Shown here piece after piece: positions 52,877 through 60,846 of a stretch of DNA of 64,000 nt (the first letter of the stretch is position 1; every line of letters starts with the position of its first letter). The position numbers and the translations under genes are program-made. This stretch comes from G965197675 sp965197675 (lineage in GTDB: Bacteria > Chloroflexota > Dehalococcoidia > Plut-88900), in NCBI GenBank assembly GCA_965197675.1, contig OZ240221.1, positions 2,170,001-2,234,000 on the forward strand. Reading direction: 5' to 3'. The notes beneath the pieces were generated by a model, which was not told where the DNA came from, made no database searches, and saw only the letters and a program-made list of their open reading frames with translations.

Positions 52877-54283
52877 ATGAGAAGAGTTTTCAGATGGGCC
52901 CGAGCTAGACGGTTAAGCCGAACCCAATCCGTCATGGGCGCCGTTGCCATCTTAGCCGTGATAATGTTAGTCGCCGCTGCCTGCGGCGGCGATGATACAC
53001 CCACTCCCGCGCCGTCGACACCAGCGCCGTCGACGCCAACGCCGGCTCCAGCTACCCCTACGCCCGCACCTTCAACGCCCACTCCTCCCCCAACAACCCC
53101 GGATACTCCTACACCCACACCCTCGACTCCTACACCACCACCACCTACACCAACTCCTACTCCCGGAGACCAATTGAGGGGCCCCGACGAGTGGACCTTG
53201 GATAACCCCGCTACTCGCGCAGAGATTGAGGCGGAGCTTGAGAAATTCCGCGGGGGCGAGATTAGCATCTCCTCATATGGCGGCGCCTACCAGGCAGCAC
53301 AGCGCGCCGCTTGGTTCGAGCCATTCACTCAGCAGTTCGGAGTCGGGTTCATAGAGTTTACCAACTCCAGCAACGATCTAATCAAGGCTCAGGCCGAAAC
53401 GGGTAACCTCCTTTGGGATACCGTGACCACCGACTTCGGTGGGATCACATTGATGTGTGACCAGGGTCTATTAGAGGAGTTGGACTTCAGCATCATAGAC
53501 AACCGACACCTCATCGATGTAGCTATAAATCCGTGTGGAAGCGGCCCCGGAGACATCGCAGCCCACGTCCTGACCTACAGCCTTGAGACCTACCCCGATG
53601 GTTCGGTACAACCAACCTCCTGGGAAGACTTCTTCGATGTCGACAGGTTCCCAGGTCGACGGTTCATCAGGAGCGACTGGACTCTGAATCTTTGGGGCGC
53701 TCTATTCGCCGACGATCCCTCTATCCTGGATACCGAAGAGAGTCGTGCAGCCGCGGGGAGCCTTACTCCCGCTGAGGTTGATCGAGCCTTCGAGATTTGG
53801 GAGGGTTTCAGAGACAACCTCGATGGCTTCTGGCAATCGGGATCCCAGTGCCCTCAAATGCTCATCAGCGGCGAAGCGGACATGTGCACCGCCCCCAACG
53901 GACGTATCACTGACGCCCAAAAGAAGGGTGCACCACTTAAGATATGTTGGGAGTGCGGCTTTGCCTACGACGCAGCTGGATTCGCCATTCCCAAGGGTCT
54001 AGCTGCTCAGGACCCGGATCAGTTCTACCTGACCCAACTCTGGATGGCATGGGCAAGCTTCCCCGAGAACATGATTAGGTTCGCCGACTACATCACGTAT
54101 CCACCCATCACGGCCTTGGCTCCCATGCTGCTGGCCGATCCCAGGTTCGATGCCGTCAGAGATGCGATGCCGCTCTCAGCGGAGAACATAATCTATGGCG
54201 TTGGTGCTGACCCGGCTTGGGTCGGCGAGGCATACGAGGAGATACAAGAGCGCTGGAGAACTCTACAACTGAGTGGTGGATAG
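52877..54283 (+). CDS. Extracellular solute-binding lipoprotein (ABC importer, PotD-like), paralogue 1
   Basis: The 468-residue protein has a basic N-terminus, hydrophobic segment and lipobox LVAAAC with Cys36, so it should be a lipid-anchored exported protein. A linker of about 65 residues of Thr-Pro repeats follows, then a periplasmic-binding domain starting near FRGGEISISSYGGAYQAAQ, with WDTVTTDFGGITL, PTSWEDFFDVDRFPGRR, ADMCTAPNGRI and WMAWASFPENM, as in spermidine/putrescine-type binding proteins. I use ATG 52877 after AAGGAGGGAG. The binding domain differs from paralogue 2 (about 60 percent by eye), whereas the linker DNA is nearly identical. No permease or ATPase gene is adjacent. Confidence 0.9.
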   Translation: MRRVFRWARARRLSRTQSVMGAVAILAVIMLVAAACGGDDTPTPAPSTPAPSTPTPAPATPTPAPSTPTPPPTTPDTPTPTPSTPTPPPPTPTPTPGDQLRGPDEWTLDNPATRAEIEAELEKFRGGEISISSYGGAYQAAQRAAWFEPFTQQFGVGFIEFTNSSNDLIKAQAETGNLLWDTVTTDFGGITLMCDQGLLEELDFSIIDNRHLIDVAINPCGSGPGDIAAHVLTYSLETYPDGSVQPTSWEDFFDVDRFPGRRFIRSDWTLNLWGALFADDPSILDTEESRAAAGSLTPAEVDRAFEIWEGFRDNLDGFWQSGSQCPQMLISGEADMCTAPNGRITDAQKKGAPLKICWECGFAYDAAGFAIPKGLAAQDPDQFYLTQLWMAWASFPENMIRFADYITYPPITALAPMLLADPRFDAVRDAMPLSAENIIYGVGADPAWVGEAYEEIQERWRTLQLSGG

Positions 54284-54339
54284 GTTCTACAACTCGACAG
54301 ACAACAGTCTCATAGACTTGTAGAGCAAAGGAGGAAAGT

Positions 54340-55734
54340 ATGAAAAGCATGCCAAAATGGACAAAGGCCAGACGGAAGCGAGCCATCTTGGGGATCGTCG
54401 GCATTATAGCCGTGATAATGTTAGTCGCCGCTGCCTGCGGTGGCGATGATACACCCACTCCCGCGCCGTCGACACCAGCGCCGTCGACGCCAACGCCGGC
54501 TCCAGCTACCCCTACGCCCGCACCTTCAACGCCCACTCCTCCCCCAACAACTCCGGATACTCCTACACCCACACCCTCGACTCCTACACCACCACCACCT
54601 ACACCAACCCCTACTCCCGGAGACCAATTGAGGGGGCCTGACGAGTGGACCTTGGATAACCCCGCTACTCGCGCAGAGATTGAGGCGGAGTTTGAGAAAT
54701 TCCGCGGCGGACAGGTGCGGATATCCCACTACGGTGGTGCTGCCCAGGCCGCAATAGGGAAGGCATTCTTCGAGCCCTTCGAGGAGCAGTTCGGAATAGA
54801 TATCGTCGAATCAAGTAACTCCGACCCATCGCTGATCCGGGCGCAGGCTTTGTCCGGTAACCTCCAATGGGACATGGCAGTAACTGAGTCTATCGGTGTA
54901 GAGCTGATGTGTGCAGAGGGTGTCGTTGAGGAGCTGGACATGAGCATCATAGACACCCGACACCTGGTACCCATAGCACAAAGTCCCTGCAACTCCGGCG
55001 GCGAACTGAACGCCGGCCACGTATTGGCTTATAGCCTGGAGACCTACCCTGAAGGCTCCGTACAGCCCAGCTCATGGCAAGATTTCTTCGACGTAGACAG
55101 GTTCCCTGGTCGCCGCGTCATTAGAAACAACTGGATGGCCACTTTGTGGTACCCACTAATGGCCGACGATCCTGACTTCCTGGCCACTGAGGAGAGCCGT
55201 GAGTCTCACATGACTCTGACACCTACTGAAATAGAGAGAGCATTTGAACTCTGGGAAGACTTTGCTCCAAACATTTCAGGATTTTGGGCTGCTGGTTCCG
55301 AATGTCCCCAGCTGCTTATCAGCGGCGAGGCGGACATGTGCACTACCTACAACGGCCGAATCTACGACGCTCAGCAGAAGGGAGCGCCTTTAAAGATATG
55401 CTGGGAGTGTGGATTTACGATGGACTCTGGCGGCTGGGTGGTCCCGAAAGGCCTAGCGGAGCAGGATCCAGAGCAGTTCTATCTAACACAGCTGTTCATG
55501 GCCTGGATCACTTTCCCGGAGATCAACGTCAGGATCACGGACTTCATAGCTTATCCGCCTGCCACTATCTACGCACCTCAACTGCTGGAGGACCCCAGGT
55601 TCGATGAGATTAGAGACGAGCTTCCTACATCGTCGACCAACATTCAGTACTCCATCATGATGGACCCGGAGTGGGGCGGCCAGGTGTATGATGTGCTGCA
55701 GGAGCGATGGCAGGAATTCATGCAAGCTCAGTAG
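54340..55734 (+). CDS. Extracellular solute-binding lipoprotein (ABC importer, PotD-like), paralogue 2
   Basis: This 464-residue paralogue has lipobox LVAAAC with Cys33, the same Thr-Pro linker and a binding domain starting FRGGQVRISHYGGAAQAA. Conserved blocks are PSSWQDFFDVDRFPGRR, ADMCTTYNGRIYDA and KICWECGFTMDSGGWVVP. Ribosome binding site AAAGGAGGAAAG. It follows paralogue 1 by 56 bases and probably shares its transcript, which ends at the perfect hairpin at 55771-55812. Linker and lipobox DNA (54407-54710) match paralogue 1 with only about five differences. The two probably bind related amines or carboxylates; the ligand is not known. Confidence 0.9.
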   Translation: MKSMPKWTKARRKRAILGIVGIIAVIMLVAAACGGDDTPTPAPSTPAPSTPTPAPATPTPAPSTPTPPPTTPDTPTPTPSTPTPPPPTPTPTPGDQLRGPDEWTLDNPATRAEIEAEFEKFRGGQVRISHYGGAAQAAIGKAFFEPFEEQFGIDIVESSNSDPSLIRAQALSGNLQWDMAVTESIGVELMCAEGVVEELDMSIIDTRHLVPIAQSPCNSGGELNAGHVLAYSLETYPEGSVQPSSWQDFFDVDRFPGRRVIRNNWMATLWYPLMADDPDFLATEESRESHMTLTPTEIERAFELWEDFAPNISGFWAAGSECPQLLISGEADMCTTYNGRIYDAQQKGAPLKICWECGFTMDSGGWVVPKGLAEQDPEQFYLTQLFMAWITFPEINVRITDFIAYPPATIYAPQLLEDPRFDEIRDELPTSSTNIQYSIMMDPEWGGQVYDVLQERWQEFMQAQ

Positions 55735-55770
55735 CACTCCAGTAAGTTAAGGTTACTGAACTTGAACGAG

Positions 55771-55812
55771 AGCCAGGTCTCGGAACGTGATAAAACGTTC
55801 CGAGACCTGGCT
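55771..55812 (+). terminator. Perfect 18-bp hairpin after the solute-binding protein genes
   Basis: AGCCAGGTCTCGGAACGT (55771-55788) is exactly complementary to 55795-55812 with the loop GATAAA. It lies 37 bases after the stop of paralogue 2. There is no T tract after the stem, as for the hairpin at 8465-8513. Confidence 0.75.
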
Positions 55813-55893
55813 GCTGCCACTCAGCTATACTCAAGTTGATTCAAATCCGATAAGCCTGTCCTGAGGGACAGCGTTTGGAAAGAGGACAGTCTA

Positions 55894-56193
55894 ATGTTGT
55901 TCATGGTCACTCACACCCACTCAGCGGAGGCTTGCCCCGGCGGGCCCTTTAACCCTCGCCCCGGTTGGATGAATACTGTAGCCAAGAGGACCGAAGAATC
56001 GGGCGTCAAAGTGATTGCCGACTATGCCGCGGTACAGGCTCACCTCTTCTGGTGGATAGTCGAAACCGATAGCAGTGAGGCGCTTACCACATTTATCTGG
56101 CCCTTGGAGGAGGTGGGCAAGGTGGAGGCATTACCCATTCAGACTATGGCAGAGGTACACGAATGGGGGCAGAAGCACAACGTGCTAGAGTGA
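55894..56193 (+). CDS. Small conserved hypothetical protein, DUF3303-like
   Basis: The 99-residue protein begins MLFMVTHTHSAEACPGG and has VKVIADYAAVQAHLFWWIVET, then EALTTFIWPLEEVGKVEALP and TMAEVHEW. This is the layout of DUF3303-type small alpha/beta proteins, with a strand containing THTH and Cys that might bind a ligand or metal. GGAAAGAGGA lies upstream of the ATG. It is convergent with the PPOX-type gene (33-base gap). Function not known. Confidence 0.7.
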   Translation: MLFMVTHTHSAEACPGGPFNPRPGWMNTVAKRTEESGVKVIADYAAVQAHLFWWIVETDSSEALTTFIWPLEEVGKVEALPIQTMAEVHEWGQKHNVLE

Positions 56194-56226
56194 CACCCAG
56201 TCATTAAGACTTGTGTACGACGTCTC

Positions 56227-56643
56227 TTAGCTCGCCGAGGCATGCTCGAGGGTTGACCCCACTGTCTCTGGCTCTATCTCGACTATCACCCTCGGCTGGT
56301 TTGGATCGTGGTACGGATACACATCCACGTCCATGTATTTCCTGGCGAGGCGGTCGATGTGCGCGCTGGCACCTTCTCGGCTTATTCCTACAACCCTACC
56401 CCTGACAAAAGCTGAACGGTAAGGATTGGCCTGATCCGCTATAGAAACGGCCACTCTGGGATACCGTCGAAAGTTTTTGACTTTTACGTTGCCATCATCC
56501 GTGTTGATCAAGATACGATCTCCTCGCATCTCCACCCACATAGGCGTCACTTGGGGTGACCCATCCGCCATCACTGTAGCGACGTGAGCAAAATTCTCGC
56601 CATCGAATAACTCTCGAATCTCGCCGGAGACGGTAATAGCCAT
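56227..56643 (-). CDS. PPOX-class split-barrel flavin/F420 oxidoreductase
   Basis: The 138-residue protein has the split-barrel order: FAHVATVMADGSPQVTPMWV (1st strands), RILINTDDGNVKVKNFRRYPRVAVSI, then FVRGRVVGISREGA and VIVEIEPE. The NTDDGNVKVKN segment, where others have T..GRAK..N, corresponds to the cofactor phosphate site of the TIGR03618-like F420-dependent branch of the pyridoxamine-phosphate-oxidase superfamily. It is a likely F420H2-dependent reductase, or a flavin reductase partner for one of the luciferase-like enzymes. GGAGGATG lies about 8 bases before the ATG. Confidence 0.86.
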   Translation of the reverse strand: MAITVSGEIRELFDGENFAHVATVMADGSPQVTPMWVEMRGDRILINTDDGNVKVKNFRRYPRVAVSIADQANPYRSAFVRGRVVGISREGASAHIDRLARKYMDVDVYPYHDPNQPRVIVEIEPETVGSTLEHASAS

Positions 56644-56743
56644 CTAATTCATCCTCCTAGTAAATTTTTTAGATACCTCTAATGGGGTACACGAAGGGTA
56701 GGTGGGTTCAGTTCAAATGATACAATCGAGCGGCGTTACAGGT

Positions 56744-58297
56744 CTAGGGAGGGTCGATCTCGTGGAAGATTGGGTACTGCGATATAACTCCTTCCTCCTC
56801 GTCCACTATTCCCCACATGGTGATGGTGTAGATTCCCGGCCCGTGCTCTTCCAGCAGCTGGCTCAGATCCGCCTCCACCGAGAACCTCTGAGGGGATACC
56901 CTCCACTTCGACATCGTTATCCTTTGCCCGGTAAAGGAGACTTCCGGGGACTCCCGGCTGGCGTCGTAGGCAGCCTGCCAGAGATCGTGCGCCTCCTCCT
57001 GAGAAGCTGCGGGCGGCGCCAGCGAGTCTACGTCGTAGGGGTCCGGGCAGGGCGAGTAGGTCGACGTGAACTCATCATCGATGTAGTAGAACCCGCTGCC
57101 CAGAGGCTTGCGCAGAAAAGCTACAGGACGACCGCCGCCGTAGCAGTAGGTCCTGGCAACCTGACCCCTGGTGAGCTCGTGGGGCGGGGGGTCATAGTAG
57201 ATGGAAAAGCTGGAGGTGTTGCCCGAGTAGTCCAGGTCCGCCCCGTTCTTAGTGCTGCCGCTAATCTTGAGAATGTCACCCTCGATGATGGGATACTGTT
57301 GGTAGTCGACGTAGTCGCCCTCGAACAGCTGGACGGCGAAGAAGTTGTACCTGTCCCAGGCCAGCCCGATATTGACCTTCCTGTGCAGAGGGGCCAGTAT
57401 GTTGTCCCTGTGTCCCGGGCTGTCCATGAGTCCCTCCATCACGTCCTCCACCTCCTCCTCTATGCCTACCAACCCGCGGTAACCGTCCCCCGCAGTAATG
57501 CAGTAATCTAGCCCCGACGCATTTTCGGAACTGTACTGATCGCCTCCCTCCAGGGCGTAGCGCATGTAGGGCTTCAGCCCGTCGATCCCCCAGTGAGAGG
57601 TGAAGCAGTTCTCCAGCATAGATTCGGCGTGCAGCTGCGCGGCCACGTTATCTCCCATATCGACCCGACTCAAGCCAGCATTCCTTCGCTCTCGGTTGAT
57701 CAGCTCCAACATGTACTCCTTGGCTTGCAAATGCCTCTGGTTCGGGTCGCTGATGTACGCTAGCTCAGCCGTGGTGGGCCGGGGCGTGGCCGTAGGCACC
57801 GGTGTGGCTGTTGGAGTGGGCGTGGGGGTAGGTCGGGGTGTGGGGGTAGAGACTGGTGTGTGGGTTGGGACTGGTGTGGCCGTAGGTATAGGAGCGGCTG
57901 TCGGTTCAAGAGTAGCTGTGGGGCGAGGCGTGGCCGTAGGCTCTACCTGAGCAACGGCCAGATGCTGCTCCGAGTTGCCAGGATCAGGCGTGAACTGCGT
58001 TCCGCCGTCGCCCAAGTCCAAAATGCCAGACGTGAACAGCAGTATGACAATAGCAGACCCTATAGCAGAGCCTACGGCCACCAGCAGAATCTTCCCACCC
58101 CACCCCCATACGTTAGGCCCAACTGATGTCCCCCCACTATAGGGAGGGCTGGGGCCGCGGGGATATCCGCCCTCGCCCTCTCTAAGGTCGACTGCAGTTC
58201 TACCTCGTCCCACACGCCGTTCCGTGCAGACGTTGCAGGTGCAGTCGGGCGGATGGCTTCCAGATCTGCTCAGCCGATTCACTTCTCTCTCGTTCAT
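56744..58297 (-). CDS. Membrane-anchored CAP-domain (SCP/PR-1-like) protein
   Basis: The 517-residue protein has a cytoplasmic N-terminus with a possible zinc knuckle (CTCNVC near 19-24), a transmembrane segment (ILLVAVGSAIGSAIVILLF, about 69-87), a Thr-Pro-rich linker (about 118-175) and an extracellular CAP domain with LHAESMLENCFTSHWG, ENASGLDYC and MEGLMDSPGHRDNIL, followed by a C-terminal region of about 200 residues that I do not recognise (beta-rich, FSIYYDPPP). The CAP His/Glu cavity residues (HAES, SHWG, SEN) are present. The role of such proteins in bacteria is poorly known. The start region overlaps a parS-like site and has no ribosome binding site. Confidence 0.88.
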   Translation of the reverse strand: MNEREVNRLSRSGSHPPDCTCNVCTERRVGRGRTAVDLREGEGGYPRGPSPPYSGGTSVGPNVWGWGGKILLVAVGSAIGSAIVILLFTSGILDLGDGGTQFTPDPGNSEQHLAVAQVEPTATPRPTATLEPTAAPIPTATPVPTHTPVSTPTPRPTPTPTPTATPVPTATPRPTTAELAYISDPNQRHLQAKEYMLELINRERRNAGLSRVDMGDNVAAQLHAESMLENCFTSHWGIDGLKPYMRYALEGGDQYSSENASGLDYCITAGDGYRGLVGIEEEVEDVMEGLMDSPGHRDNILAPLHRKVNIGLAWDRYNFFAVQLFEGDYVDYQQYPIIEGDILKISGSTKNGADLDYSGNTSSFSIYYDPPPHELTRGQVARTYCYGGGRPVAFLRKPLGSGFYYIDDEFTSTYSPCPDPYDVDSLAPPAASQEEAHDLWQAAYDASRESPEVSFTGQRITMSKWRVSPQRFSVEADLSQLLEEHGPGIYTITMWGIVDEEEGVISQYPIFHEIDPP

Positions 58298-58298
58298 T

Positions 58299-58314
58299 GG
58301 TTACACGTGAAACC
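58299..58314. promoter_or_regulatory. parS-like ParB-binding site
   Basis: GGTTACACGTGAAACC matches the ParB site consensus TGTTNCACGTGAAACA at 13 of 15 specified positions, differing only at the two outermost bases. It is a near-perfect palindrome lying one base upstream of the CAP-protein ATG. No parA or parB is in the window. Confidence 0.4.
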
Positions 58315-58407
58315 TGCGGGGCCTCGCACTCTGTTCGCGGCAACTCGGCTCATGGCTGCATGACGGCAGGAGGGGCCAATGGGGAAGGAGGCGGACCGGA
58401 TGTGACG

Positions 58408-59523
58408 TCAGACACCGTACACCCTGGCACAGTTCCCACCCGCGATCTTCACCCTCTCCTCCTCCGTACACTCAGCCAGGATCTCCTCCAGGATCTGCCG
58501 GCTCCGCGGAAACGTGGTCTCCAGGTGGGGGTAATCAGAGCCCCACATAAGTCCATCCGAGCCCAGGATTGCCCTCTCCTTTACTCCCAGCGCGTCTTCC
58601 TGAAAGCTGAGGAAGACGTTGCGTCGGAAAAAGTCGCTGGGCAGAACATCTCCCTTAAACTGTTTCCACCCCTCGCGAGGCGCCCTCTGAGTATACGTAT
58701 AGTCGAGTATATTGACATAATGCAATGCCCACGCCAGCTCATGCTCTACCGAGCCCACCACGAGTTTCGGGTATCTCTCAAAGACCCCAGAGTAGATCAT
58801 GTCCGACAGGCACAATCGTACGTAGTAGTCGATAACGGTGTACTCGGAGGGTTTCAGCAGGTCAATGTGATACTCCTGTCTCCCAGGCGCCGCCCGGTTG
58901 GTATTGATGTGAAGACTGAGGGGCATTTCCAGTTCCTGCGCAGCGGCCCAGAAAGGCTCGTACTCAGGAAGGTCATAGGGTCTATTGGGGGGAGGGGACA
59001 CTGGAATCATGCCGCCAGCTAGCCCAATCTTGCTGGCGCGTCTAAGCTCGTCCACCGCCTCCGAGATAACATCAAGATTTATTAATGCCACGCCTTTGAG
59101 GCGCTGACTGTTGATCTGACAGAACTCGGATAGCCAGTTGTTATATGCTCTGCATACCGCCGATAGCAAACCTGTGTCTGTTACTGAGTAGGCGGTCAAA
59201 CCGGCGGTTGGATATATGACAGCGCCAAAGACGCCGTCCGAGTCCATGTCCATCAGAAAATCCTCGGGAACGTAAGCCCCGGACCTAACGTCAGCGAACC
59301 GGCCTGCAAAAGTCACATCTTCCATATGCTCAAATCGCAGGCCGCCCTGCGAGCTGTCCCCAAAAGAGTCGGTTTTAAGGCCGTCGATGTACCACCAATC
59401 TCCATCCTCTTCCATCACGACGTGAGGCGCCCGATCACGAAACCCCTTGTCTATTCTATCCGTCCAGAGGTTAGGCGGCTCTATTACGTGAGTATCCGAG
59501 GATATTATCCTATCGTATTCCAT
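58408..59523 (-). CDS. ACMSD-type amidohydrolase
   Basis: The 371-residue Amidohydrolase_2 protein has SSDTHVIEP with the full DxHxxEP form, LSLHINTN, YPKLVVGSVEHELAW and WGSDYPHLETTFP with the metal Asp. FLSFQEDALGVK and AGGNCARVYGV close the barrel. The metal site is complete. It lies 14 bases downstream of the CoA-transferase gene at 59538-60824, which is 22 bases downstream of a second one, so these three form a minus-strand operon. A CoA-activated acid may be processed before or after this hydrolase or decarboxylase; inference. Confidence 0.9.
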   Translation of the reverse strand: MEYDRIISSDTHVIEPPNLWTDRIDKGFRDRAPHVVMEEDGDWWYIDGLKTDSFGDSSQGGLRFEHMEDVTFAGRFADVRSGAYVPEDFLMDMDSDGVFGAVIYPTAGLTAYSVTDTGLLSAVCRAYNNWLSEFCQINSQRLKGVALINLDVISEAVDELRRASKIGLAGGMIPVSPPPNRPYDLPEYEPFWAAAQELEMPLSLHINTNRAAPGRQEYHIDLLKPSEYTVIDYYVRLCLSDMIYSGVFERYPKLVVGSVEHELAWALHYVNILDYTYTQRAPREGWKQFKGDVLPSDFFRRNVFLSFQEDALGVKERAILGSDGLMWGSDYPHLETTFPRSRQILEEILAECTEEERVKIAGGNCARVYGV

Positions 59524-59537
59524 CGTCTCACCATGCT

Positions 59538-60824
59538 CTATGCCTTAACAGAGGCTTCAACGTCCCTGAAGTAATAAGGTTCCTGACCGATGATTCCATC
59601 ATCTTCGAGTTGATTTACCTCGTCCTCACTCAAACCCAGGAGCTCGCCGAAAAGGAAATCGTTGTCCTCCCCCAGAGTAGGCGCCGGTTTCCGTACAGCT
59701 CCGGGAGTGCGTGATAGGCGAGCAATGACCCCTGGGTATGGATGAAGGCCCACGTGTTCTCTCTCGATTAGAAGGAAGCTGCCCTCTTTCTTGAATATGG
59801 GGTCGGCTAGGACATCGGGGCTGGCATTCACCGGAGCAGCAGGAACACTTGCCCTCTGCAAACATCGAACCAGGTCATGCCTTTCCCAAGAGCGCGTCCA
59901 GGATTCAACGAGGGTGTCCAGCTCTTCTCGATGCCGCAGACGGGCGAGAATATCTACGAACCTGTCGTCGCTTGCCGCTTCTGGCTGTCCCACAGCATCA
60001 CAGAAACGCCTCCACTCTTCATCTGAACGAATGGCAATGGCTATCCAATCGTCATCTCCTCTACACCTATATACTCCGTGAGGGGACATGGTGGGGTGAG
60101 TATTACTCTTTCGGGTAGAATCTCTTCCATTCATTATATAATCCATCAGCGACTTCACTACCAGGTGAATAGCCAACTCCTGATGGGCCAGCTCAACGTG
60201 TTGCCCTCGGCCGGTCTTTTTCAACTGCGTCAACGCCGTTATCACGCTGATGGCCGCCCCGACGCCGCTGAAAGGGTCGGTGCCGGCGTGACCTTGCAGG
60301 TAGGGAGACTTATCGGGGTGTCCGGAAAGTCCGGCGATTCCAGATAGCGCCTCAACCGTCGCTGCTACCGCACCGAAATCTCTCCACGGACCACTCAGCC
60401 CGAAGGCCGGGATGGACACCATGATAAGGCTGGGATTAATAGACCGGACAGAATTATAATCAAGCCCAAAGTTGGTCATCACCCTAGGAGTGAAGTTTTC
60501 CAAGAGTACGTCCGAAATGGAAATGAGGCGTTTAAACAGGTCCAGACCCTTGTGGTCGGTGAGATCCAAGGTGCACCCCAGTTTGTTCCGGTTGACGCCA
60601 TTGAACAGCGAGACCTTCTCATAAAGGGGGGCATCGGGAGTCCCCAAGTCGCCCCCACGCCACCAATCCATCTTCTTGATTGATTCGATCTTTATGACCT
60701 CAGCCCCGAAGTCAGCAAGCAGCATACCAGCGAGGGGGGCGGCCCACCCCATTCCCAACTCAATAATCCTGATGCCGGCGAGAGGAGCCGTACGATCGAG
60801 TTGGTGACCCATTGGTTCTTTCAT
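59538..60824 (-). CDS. Family III CoA-transferase (CaiB/BaiF), with catalytic Asp
   Basis: This 428-residue protein is complete. IRIIELGMGWAAPLAGMLLADFGAEV is the N-terminal nucleotide-like fold, followed by GVNRNKLGCTLDL, ENFTPRV and SLIMVSIPAFGLSGPW, and HAGTDPFSGVG with the Asp that forms the acyl anhydride in the family. The C-terminal part has NTHPTMSPHGVYRCRGDD, then AAPVNASPDVLADPIF and APTLGEDNDFLF. It should move CoA between carboxylic acids. The neighbouring paralogue lacks the Asp, which suggests a heteromer such as succinyl-CoA:malate CoA-transferase SmtAB of Chloroflexus or BbsEF; inference. Confidence 0.92.
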   Translation of the reverse strand: MKEPMGHQLDRTAPLAGIRIIELGMGWAAPLAGMLLADFGAEVIKIESIKKMDWWRGGDLGTPDAPLYEKVSLFNGVNRNKLGCTLDLTDHKGLDLFKRLISISDVLLENFTPRVMTNFGLDYNSVRSINPSLIMVSIPAFGLSGPWRDFGAVAATVEALSGIAGLSGHPDKSPYLQGHAGTDPFSGVGAAISVITALTQLKKTGRGQHVELAHQELAIHLVVKSLMDYIMNGRDSTRKSNTHPTMSPHGVYRCRGDDDWIAIAIRSDEEWRRFCDAVGQPEAASDDRFVDILARLRHREELDTLVESWTRSWERHDLVRCLQRASVPAAPVNASPDVLADPIFKKEGSFLLIEREHVGLHPYPGVIARLSRTPGAVRKPAPTLGEDNDFLFGELLGLSEDEVNQLEDDGIIGQEPYYFRDVEASVKA

Positions 60825-60846
60825 TTCACGTCTAATCCCGGTGACG

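Noticed and set aside
52804..53268. Minus-strand frames of Gly-Val repeats (also at 54156-54572)
   Set aside because: They are the reverse complement of the Thr-Pro linker DNA of the solute-binding proteins.
55820..55870. TTCAAATCC as a tRNA T-loop
   Set aside because: No cloverleaf can be formed around it. No tRNA or rRNA was found in the window.
56702..57511. A 269-codon plus-strand open frame
   Set aside because: It is antisense to the CAP-domain gene, which has a clear domain structure; the plus-strand product has no family resemblance.
58297..59022. A 241-codon plus-strand open frame
   Set aside because: It is antisense to the amidohydrolase at 58408-59523, whose metal motifs are all present.
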